From positions 20,222,428-20,286,427 of the forward strand of contig NC_082610.1 of assembly GCF_030936135.1 (NCBI RefSeq): a DNA stretch of 64,000 bases, read 5' to 3'. Source of the DNA: Gavia stellata. Lineage: Eukaryota > Chordata > Aves > Gaviiformes > Gaviidae. The first letter of the stretch is position 1, and each line of letters starts with the position of its first letter. Positions 56,841 to 64,000 of the stretch are shown piece after piece. The notes under the pieces were generated by a model. That model was given only the letters and a program-made list of their open reading frames with translations, searched no databases and was not told the origin of the DNA. Made by a program: the position numbers and the translations under genes.

Positions 56841-58589
56841 TAAAAAGTTGTATTAAAGTTGTATTGGCGCCCGAGTTCCAGAGGCAATGTGAGATGCTGC
56901 TCCAGGGAGCAGCTGAGCCCCACGTCCCCAGGAAACTTTTAGGCAGATGCGATACAGGCTGGAGTTAATCCCACCAGATGACTGGGGCCAGATGCCTAGA
57001 AAGCGCTGAGATGCTTTTGAGAGCTGCCTGCCAGGGCGGGAGAGCGTGGCCGCGGGGCTCCTCAGCAACAAACGGGGACAGCACGTCAACAGGGTGCTGG
57101 ACCAGATGCCACGTGCCTGATCCTGGCTCCGCCGCTCACCCCCCAGCCTCGGGCAGGAGCCTCGCAGAGAGCCACCGGCGAGCTGCCGCTGCAACTGGTG
57201 CAAGTGGGCTTGCGAGAGAGGACAGCCACCGCCGGCTTACCGGGGGGAAGAAGCCAGTACCCCCACCGAGCTCAGGGCCACCACATGGAGCTCCGAGTTG
57301 GGAGCACCAGCTCTATGGTTGACCTCACTTGCAGGTGATTCCTCAGCCTTAGCTTCATCAGTGCAGCAACCAGCAGCCCCGAATTAAGCCTGCCGACCAG
57401 GCTCCCCGGCCTCTACCAGCATGGACCGCAGCCTGCAGCCTGGGGAGGATGGTGGTTGCCCATCTCCCACCACACGCTGAGGCAGCCAGGAGCAAGGGCT
57501 GATGTACAACCTGGCGTCGAGATGTGCAGCTGGCACTGGGTGTGAGTTACGGCGTGTACGTGTGTACAAAATCAACACCCGTGGTGAGGAAGAAGGTGCC
57601 TTCCCAGCTTCAGGAGGTCGGGTCACCTCTCCAAAGCGAGGGTGGGGGATGATCTCAGGGGGCTTGGCTCAAAATGCAGAGATGTCTGTCTGCACCTAAC
57701 TCCACACCTGGCCCTGGGGAGGTCGTCTGGCTTAGAAGAGGTCAGAGGGATGGAGCATGCCACCCAACTTCACACCCAACTCTACCGAAGGGCACTACCA
57801 GGACCCATTTGCACCTTAAGCCTTGCTCACGCTCCTGCTACCTGGGTACCACCTACTTCTACTGGCTTATTTCTGCCCATAATTTTGGGCCGTTACAGCC
57901 CAAGATGCAGAGCCAATGGTCCCCGAGGTGTCCCAGCAATGACAGGAGGGAAACACAGGGAGCGGGCAGCACCGCTCCTCTTCGGGAGGAGACCCCACTC
58001 TCACCCCAGCACGGCCGCCCCCTTTGCAACCCACTTTCTCCATTTGCCCTTTTCCAATCCACTTTCCGCAGACCTGTTTGAGGTGTCATCCCTCACCGTG
58101 TGAGCACAGATTGAGATGAGGTCTCGTTGAGTGCGGTGGGAAGAATGAGTCCCGTAAGTAGGCAAATGCTCGACAGCAAGTTCAAGTGGACGTTTCAGCC
58201 TGGCTGCAGATGAGGCCAGCTGCAAAAAGTCATCACAGAGACGGGCACAGCTCTGTGAAATGGCTGAAGCAAAAAGCGTCTCCGTATTTCCCCCCCTCCT
58301 TTCCGTATCACTTGCCAAGCAGAAGCGACGTTTACTCCGGCCCCAGGACCATCTCTTGCTCCTTTCACCCTGGTGTCAGAGTCGTCCAAATTAGCACTTC
58401 CCTGCGTAACAGCGAGGCTGGGTTTGCTCTTGGAAATAAAAACTGGAGCAAGCCACAGCTGAGAGAATGTGACATCTGTTTTGTTCACTGCAGGGTTTAT
58501 TTAACTCTTGCTCCCAGCACGCAGGATGCATCCTCCACCCCTGGCTCATCCCGCAGCTCCCGCTTAGGAAAGAGCTCGTGCAGAGCTGC

Positions 58590-59065
58590 TGGAGCTAAAG
58601 CCGGCGGTGCGGCCATCCCGCCGCTGCTCCTTACCCTCTGCATTGCTGAGGATAAGAGCTCAGGCCACCTCCAGTGTTGCAGCCCTGAAAACCTAAATCC
58701 CTCCAAAAAGGGGCTGTGGCAGCTGCTGCTTTCCCCGCCCCGGGCAGGGAGAGGGATGCTGCGATGGTTGGGATGTGCCCGGACCAGACGCGCATCTCCT
58801 GCCCTCGGCCGTGTGAGTCGGCTGATGGCGGTGGCACGTCAGGGCCACCTCGCTGGCTTTCCGCTAGCGCTTCCGCAGCGCGGGATGGGCTACAGCGAAA
58901 ACAAACCGCCCAGCTTCGATTCTGCCATCCCGCGGCCTTGCCTTCGGCACGCAGCCCTGCACCCGGCCCTCAGCCCGGACTGCTCTCGGGTCGGAGCGCA
59001 TCTCCTCTGCCCGCAGCTCGGCCACCGTGCCAAGGGCAGCGCTGCCGGGCTCGGCCCCGAGCCGT
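58590..59065. promoter_or_regulatory. Orphan CpG island
   Basis: About 475 bp with roughly 40 CpG dinucleotides by eye and high GC, well above its flanks. A donor-like CGT|GTGAGT on the + strand lies at 58812/58813. No recognisable exon adjoins it. It could be an alternative promoter, an intragenic island of a gene not visible here, or simply avian GC-rich DNA. The 305-codon open frame crossing it (58186-59103) looks compositional. Confidence 0.45.
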
Positions 59066-59234
59066 CTGTTCTGGCTGGTGCCAGGGCCCCTCTCCTGGGC
59101 TAGAGGTGCAGAGGGGAAGACCCAGCCCTGCAAAGAGCCGCCTGGGAGCCCCTTCAGCCCTTCGAATAACCCTCAGCACCAACGGGCTTCATTAAGAGCG
59201 ACTGGGGGTGTCTCCTGCCACCTCTAAGCAGGAC

Positions 59235-59405
59235 CGAGGACAGGATTAATTAGCTGGAGGAAACAAGGGGTGAATATTTGCCTCCTACAAGCCCTAAAAG
59301 GGAGCTCTGACCTTGGCTCATAGGTTATCCGGGAGAAGGGATGTAGACTGGGAAAAAAGCCATTAACGCAATTATGCCTAATTAAAGGCATAATTAATTA
59401 TAGCC
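59235..59405. promoter_or_regulatory. AT-rich homeodomain-motif block with a 10-bp hairpin
   Basis: Contains GATTAATTAGC near 59244-59254 and a dense AATTA/TAATTA cluster at 59370-59400. Within the cluster a perfect 10-bp inverted repeat (59370-59379 with 59386-59395, arm AATTATGCCT, loop AATTAA) is visible. The block is flanked by GC-rich DNA. The motif density suggests a regulatory element, but this is inference. Confidence 0.28.
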
Positions 59406-59836
59406 CGCTGTTCCTGACCCGTGCCCAGGAGCTGGGGCTGCCCCAGCCCGCAGCGTCCACGCGTGGGGCAGGTGGAAGCGGCTGAGGGGGCTGTGGCTCG
59501 CTGCTCCTCCCGCCTTGGCCTTTCCCGGGGAAAAGTGGCATTAAAAACTGGGCCAGAAAAGTGAACCTCTTCCCCTGAGCTGGCTCAAAACTGGTGAAAC
59601 GGGAACTGCTTCCCTCGCCCCAGTCCCTAAACTCCATCTCTGCTCTAGCCTAGATCCTGCTCCTTGGTGAACCCACAGGCTGGCAGCACGTGGTCCCCTC
59701 CGGGAGACGACAGCATCTTTGGACCCTGTCTCTGGGAAGGACTCGGAATCCTAAAGCAGCGAAACAAGAGCCTCGCTCCAGCGGTGTGTGGAGAGCAGAC
59801 GTTATTTGCACTCACGTTCCAGAAACCTCTGCCTGC

Positions 59837-59894
59837 GAGAGCGGAATCAAGTTGATGCGAAGCTCCAGGCTATGCAAAACTAGAAAAAAAATTG
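59837..59894 (+). repeat. Left direct repeat flanking a CR1 insertion
   Basis: Starts GAGAGCGGAATCAAGTTG and ends in an A-rich tail then TTG. It matches 61082-61137 over its whole length, apart from five transitions and a two-base difference in the A run. It lies immediately before the CR1 body. The last few bases may belong to CR1. Confidence 0.9.
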
Positions 59895-61081
59895 ACCTGC
59901 CTAGTGGGTGAGGGAAAGGCTGTGGATGTTGTCTGCCTGGACTTTAATAAAGCCTTCGACACTGTCTCCCACAGCATTCTCCTGGAGAAGCTGGTGACTC
60001 GTGGCTTAGACAGGCGCACTCTTCACTGGATAAGAAGCTGGCTGGATGGCCGAGCCCAGAGAGTTGGGGTGAATGGGGTTAAATCCAGGTGGAAGCTGGT
60101 CACAAGTGGTGTCCCCCAGGGCTCAGTGTTGGGACTGGTCTTGTTTAATATCTTTATCAATGGTCTGGACAAGGGGATCAAGTGCTCCCTCAGTAAGTTT
60201 GCAGACAACACCAAGTTGGGTGGGAGTGTTGATCTGCTGGAGGGTAGGGAGGCTCTGCAGAGGGATCTGGACAGGCTGGATCGATGGGACGAGGCCAACT
60301 GTGTGAGGTTCAACAAGGCCAAGTGTCGGGTCCTGCACTTGGGCCACAACAACCCCCTGCAACGCTACAGGCTTGGGGACGAGTGGCTGGAAAGCTGCCT
60401 GGTGGAAAAGGACCTGGGGGTGTTGGTCAACAGCCGGCTGAAGATGAGCCAGCAGTGTGCCCAGGTGGCCAAGAAGGCCAACGCCATCCTGGCCTGTATC
60501 AGAAATGGTGTGGCCAGTGGGAGTAGGGAGGTGATTGTCCCCCTGTACTCAGCGCTGGTGAGGCCGCACCTCGAATGCTGTGTTCAGTGTTGGGCCCCTC
60601 ACTCCAAGGAGGACAGTGAGGTGCTGGAGCGTGTCCAGAGAAGGGCGACGAAGCTGGTGAGGGGTCTGGAGCACAAGTCTGATGAGGAGCGGCTGAGGGA
60701 GCTGGGGTTGTTCAGTCTGGAGAAGAGGAGGCTGAGGGGAGACCTCATCGCTCTCTGCAACTGCCTGAAAGGGGGTTGTGGTGAGGTGGGTGTTGGTCTC
60801 TTCTCCCAAGTGACAAGTGACAGGACAAGAGGAAATGGCCTCAAGTTGCACCAGGGGAGGTTTAGGCTGGATATTAGGAAAAATTTCTTTCCTGAGAGAG
60901 TGGTGAAGCACTGGAAGAGGCTGCCCAGGGAGGTGGTGGAGTCACCATCACTGGAGGTGTTCAAGGAACGTGTGGACGTGGCACTGCGGGACATGGTTGA
61001 GTGGGCATGGTGGTGTTAGTTGATGGTTGGACTTGATGATCTTACAGGTCTTTTCCAACCTTAGTGATTCTGTGGTTCTGT
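59895..61081 (+). mobile_element. CR1 LINE fragment with a 375-codon ORF2 remnant
   Basis: Plus-strand, 5'-truncated CR1 of about 1.19 kb. One frame is open from 59892 to 61019. It covers the C-terminal part of the reverse transcriptase ([19 protein letters not shown], then [19 protein letters not shown], then [11 protein letters not shown]) and the conserved tail domain, ending MVEWAWWC. There is no ATG at the left end, so it is a truncated reading frame and not a gene. The catalytic FADD box reads FADN here (codon 60207-60209 is AAC), while the 53.2-kb copy keeps both aspartates. Its 3' UTR ends TTAGTGATTCTGTGGTTCTGTG, the CR1 terminal repeat. The copy is inactive. Confidence 0.97.
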
Positions 61082-61137
61082 GAGAGCGGAATCGAGTTGG
61101 CACAAAGCTCCAGGCTATGCAAAACTAGAAAAAATTG
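61082..61137 (+). repeat. Right direct repeat flanking the CR1 insertion
   Basis: Starts GAGAGCGGAATCGAGTTG directly after the CR1 terminal repeat and ends AAAAAATTG. It pairs with 59837-59894. All five differences are transitions, two of them consistent with CpG decay. The pair looks like a diverged target-site duplication of about 55 bp. Confidence 0.9.
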
Positions 61138-61882
61138 CTGATGCTAAACTGGGGGCTGTAGTCAACACCGATTTGCATCACCCATTGCTGGTTTCAGAAG
61201 AGGAGTGCCCTCAGAGTTCAGCCGTTTCGTAGGGTCATAACTCCTTTGGAGCAGTATTTTTATTGTTACTTAGACGACAGGCAGAACCTAAGCGGTGTGA
61301 GCTGGGACCAGGGCTGCGTGGAGCTTGGCACAGCTTGTACAGACACTTAAAGGAAGTTTTCAATCTAAGGGGACAAGTAAAAGGAAATATGATTAGAGGG
61401 AAAAAGAAACACTGATAGGAATTAATTTGTCCGCCGTGCTTAGCAGCCTCTGGCAGCGGGCTCGCGGTTGCAGAGGAGCTCAGCTCCCGCTCAGGCAGGT
61501 GCAGGATGGACTTCTGCGGCGCTGCATGTTCGGCCGCTCCCATCCAGCACCCGCATCAGTAACATCTGATATCTGGTCACTTCACTAACGGGGTCATTGA
61601 GCTCTGCCAAAAACCCCAATGCAAGAGGCGTCCTCAAACCTCCAGGCAAACTGGGGCCGCAACACCAAGCTCCTGTACTCCCAGTCAGCACCTTAACCGC
61701 ATCCCCGGTGTCCCACCGCTCTGCTTGGGAAACGCTGCCTCTTCTCGCCCACGTTCGTATAAATTCAGTTCACTTCCAGAAGGCAACGTTGGTTTTTTGG
61801 TGAAAAGGGCACTGAAAACCCGCGTTTGTTGAGTCTGTGATTTTACTAGCCCCATCCGGTGCCATTAACTGTATCACAAAAT
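61138..61882. other. Unique spacer between inverted CR1 copies
   Basis: No gene or repeat was recognised. It forms most of the loop between the plus-strand CR1 ending at 61081 and the minus-strand CR1 starting at 61883. Confidence 0.6.
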
Positions 61883-62367
61883 GACAGAATCATTAAGGTT
61901 GGAAAAGACCTGTAAGATCATCAAGTCCAACCATCACCCCAACCCCACCATGCCCACTCAACCATGTCCCGCAGTGCCACGGCCACACGTTCCTTGAACA
62001 CCTCCAGGGATGGTGACTCCACCACCTCCCTGGGCAGCCTCTTCCAGTGCTTCACCACTCTCTCAGTGAAGACATTTTCCCTAATATCCAGCCTGAACCT
62101 CCCCTGGTGCAACTTGAGGCCATTTCCTCTCATCCTATCCCTTGTCACTTGGGAGAAGAGACCAACACCCACCTCACCACAACCCCCTTTCAGGTAGCTG
62201 TAGAGAGGATGAGGTCTCCCCTCAGCCTCCTCTTCTCCAGACTGAACAACCCCAGCTCCCTCAGCCGCTCCTCATCACACTTGTGCTCCAGACCCCTCAC
62301 CAGCTCCGTCGCCCTTCTCTGGACATGCTCAAGCACCTCAATGTCCTTCTTGGAGTGAGGGGCCCAA
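61883..62367 (-). mobile_element. CR1 LINE fragment, minus strand, about 485 bp
   Basis: A minus-strand CR1 3' end. At the left, GACAGAATCATTAAGGTTGG is the reverse complement of the terminal region. It is closely similar to the other three downstream copies up to the [12 protein letters not shown] coding segment, then stops abruptly at GGGGCCCAA (62367). Its 5' truncation is the most severe of the four. A small deletion near 62205 relative to the 49.6-kb copy shifts the frame. It is inert. Confidence 0.95.
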
Positions 62368-63639
62368 AAAAATACGTGCTATGAGTACAGCGTGCTATTG
62401 AGCGGCACAGACACCCCTGTGCCGTAGGTCCCCCAGCATCCATCACGTACCTGCCGCGTGAGCATGGATGAAACACTTGCCTCAGTTTCTCCTGTAAAAC
62501 AAAGCGAGGGGGCTTAAGCTTTTTTGGTACTGCCTGCCCTGCGTTCCGCCGAGGACGATGGCCGTGCTCTGACGCGGGCCCCTGCCGCCTGCCATCAGAG
62601 AGGTGCTGTTAGGCAGCTGCCTATTTATTTACAGCCAGAGACATGCGACCGAACGTTAACGGGGCGCTGCTAAGTTAATGAGAACACCCTTTGCTGTCTG
62701 GTACAGCAATTCGCCTTGGTCCCTCGCTAAGGTGGGGCTGGGGAGTCCTTTAGAAGAGGGGCGGCCGAGGCTGTGACTGCTGGGGGGTAGGGAGCATCCC
62801 TGGCTGCCGGCTGACCCGCCGGCAGAGAGGACATCCCTCCCCTGGGAAGGGAGAGGGGGACCGCGACTCTGGAAGGACCAAGCCCGTTTCTACGGCGGCA
62901 GGTTTCAGGGGTAAAGGGGTTCCAGCATTTCTGAGCTAAAAAAGATATATATACCTCACTTGTAAAAGTTCCTGCGGGCCGTGGCGATCCTCCAGCAGGG
63001 CAGGCGATCCATAGATACAGCTCTACCTACACCCGCGTACGGTCAAAGCGGTGAAGCGGCGCTGCAGGCACCCTGCACCCCGGGGCAGTGCCTGGTTTGG
63101 GTTGGCCTCTAGCCCCAGAGGGGTGCGAGGGGCTCAGTGTGACCCCCACGCTCCCCCTCCCCGAGTTGGAGACACGGGCTGCAGCCGTCGAAGCCACCTC
63201 TGGGACTGCCAGGAGGGAGGGTCGGGTTTTGCTGTCCCAAGGAGGGGGACACAGCAGCCGCTGGCAGGATCAGGCCCTGCTGGGGCGCTGGGCTCTCTCT
63301 GCGTAGGCAGGAACTGCTCTTCCCTTGTCAGCAAGACATTTCGCTACTCGGAAAAATGAAGCCTGGAAATGCCGGATGCTCAGCAGCGCCTTTTCTGCAG
63401 GCGGGAGCGGTAAGGAGGAGGGAGAAAGCTGCTGATCCCGACGGCCTCAGCGCGCGCAGCATCCTTTCTGCTAACGCAGGCGGCCGAGAGAGCAGGAGGA
63501 GCAGCCTCCTTCAATTGGGTTTCAAAACCCCAGCGTGCCTGATGGTCTGCTGTGCCGGAATGAGTCACTGAATGAATTTGGTGGGCACCAGCACCCCTGC
63601 CATTCGCGTTATTACAGCTCATTTGAGAGCATCGTGCCC
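62368..63639. other. Non-coding GC-rich stretch, no gene recognised
   Basis: Open frames at 63051-63571 overlap in several frames and resemble no known protein. A short AT-richer patch near 62610-62690 (TATTTATTTACAG, GTTAACG, AAGTTAATGAG) could be regulatory but is too small to judge. Confidence 0.4.
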
Positions 63640-64000
63640 CCTCCCCGCAAGGAATTTGTCATTTCCGAAGGCACCACATGAACCTGCTCCCCGTTGCCTC
63701 CTCGGCCGGCCGGGCTGTGCCACCGGTACAACCGTCACCTCTCCCCATCCGACTTCGGCCCAGAGAAGCGGCAGGCAGACGCGTTCCTCCTGCAGAAGCT
63801 CGCCGGGGAGACGCGGGGCGGCCGGCAGCCCCACGAGCCGCTCTTTAATAGCGCGGGAGCCAGCCCAGAGTCCCCCCAGCAAAACCAGCCACGCCGGGAG
63901 AAGCCGTCGGTCTCCGCTCACGCGCGCCCGTGCTCCAATTCAGCAACGGTGCTGTTTGAGGCATCTCGTTGCTGCTGGGTGCTGCGGGATAAGGAGCGGC
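63640..64000. promoter_or_regulatory. CpG-dense right edge, possible start of a CpG island
   Basis: By eye about 35 CpGs in 320 bp with high GC. It runs to or near the window end, so it may be the edge of a promoter island for a gene beyond 64 kb. On the + strand one frame is open from about 63680 to the window end without an ATG. On the minus strand an ATG at about 63959 opens a 38-codon frame. Neither matches a known protein. Confidence 0.4.

Larger units (their letters stand above)
54072..59836. other. Gene-poor stretch with AT-rich blocks and an orphan CpG island
   Basis: No gene was recognised. Notable contents, listed separately, are AT-rich regulatory-looking blocks (56465-56840 and 59235-59405) and a CpG island (58590-59065). 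A further AT-rich patch with TAATAATTAAAT sits at 55535-55595. GC-rich DNA at 57.0-59.1 kb yields many overlapping open frames on both strands, which is a composition effect. Confidence 0.45.

Noticed and set aside
58186..59103. 305-codon + strand frame
   Set aside because: It overlaps open frames on both strands in a CpG-rich region and has no recognisable domain, so it is treated as compositional.
63619..63921. Minus-strand frame with a signal-peptide-like start (LLPAWLVLLGGLWAG)
   Set aside because: The initiating codon is GTG, a TGA lies a few codons upstream in frame, and no in-frame ATG exists in the window. The hydrophobic run is probably chance.

Overview
The window reads as bird nuclear DNA. 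Five LINE fragments match the avian CR1 family: each has the conserved ORF2 C-terminal/3' end, and the 3' ends carry the CR1 terminal octamer-type motif (ATTCTRTG). One recognisable protein-coding gene is present, POLR2L, on the + strand with two coding exons (43060-43154 and 46748-46856). They encode the complete 67-residue RPABC5/RPB10 subunit shared by RNA polymerases I, II and III. The species cannot be named from the sequence.

Layout. Positions 1 to about 41.3 kb are moderately AT-rich, non-coding and almost free of transposons. They hold one short CR1 tail (23.9 kb), an exact 55-bp tandem duplication (2.45 kb), a C19 run (36.15 kb) and a few microsatellites. In samples, base composition on the + strand is A>T and C>G, which fits transcription of the minus strand. 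From known vertebrate synteny (TSPAN4 and POLR2L are head to head), this block is probably the long first intron of TSPAN4 on the minus strand. No TSPAN4 coding exon was recognised. A CpG island of about 1.6 kb (41.33-42.96 kb) follows and looks like a shared bidirectional promoter; a strong minus-strand splice donor (42196/42197) could end TSPAN4 exon 1. POLR2L then occupies about 42.9-47.2 kb.

Positions 47.2-64 kb hold no recognised gene. They contain four further CR1 fragments (three minus, one plus), an orphan CpG island (58.59-59.07 kb), a CpG-rich right edge (63.64-64 kb), a candidate TATA promoter with a canonical splice donor (50.92-51.03 kb), and several AT-rich homeodomain-motif blocks that could be conserved regulatory elements.

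The most interesting observations are the apparent flip in strand composition at the CpG island; a CR1 insertion flanked by direct repeats of about 55 bp that look like an unusually long target-site duplication; the mutated reverse-transcriptase active site in that otherwise open CR1 ORF; and an inverted CR1 pair able to form a stem of about 485 bp. I found no evidence of a novel multi-gene system.
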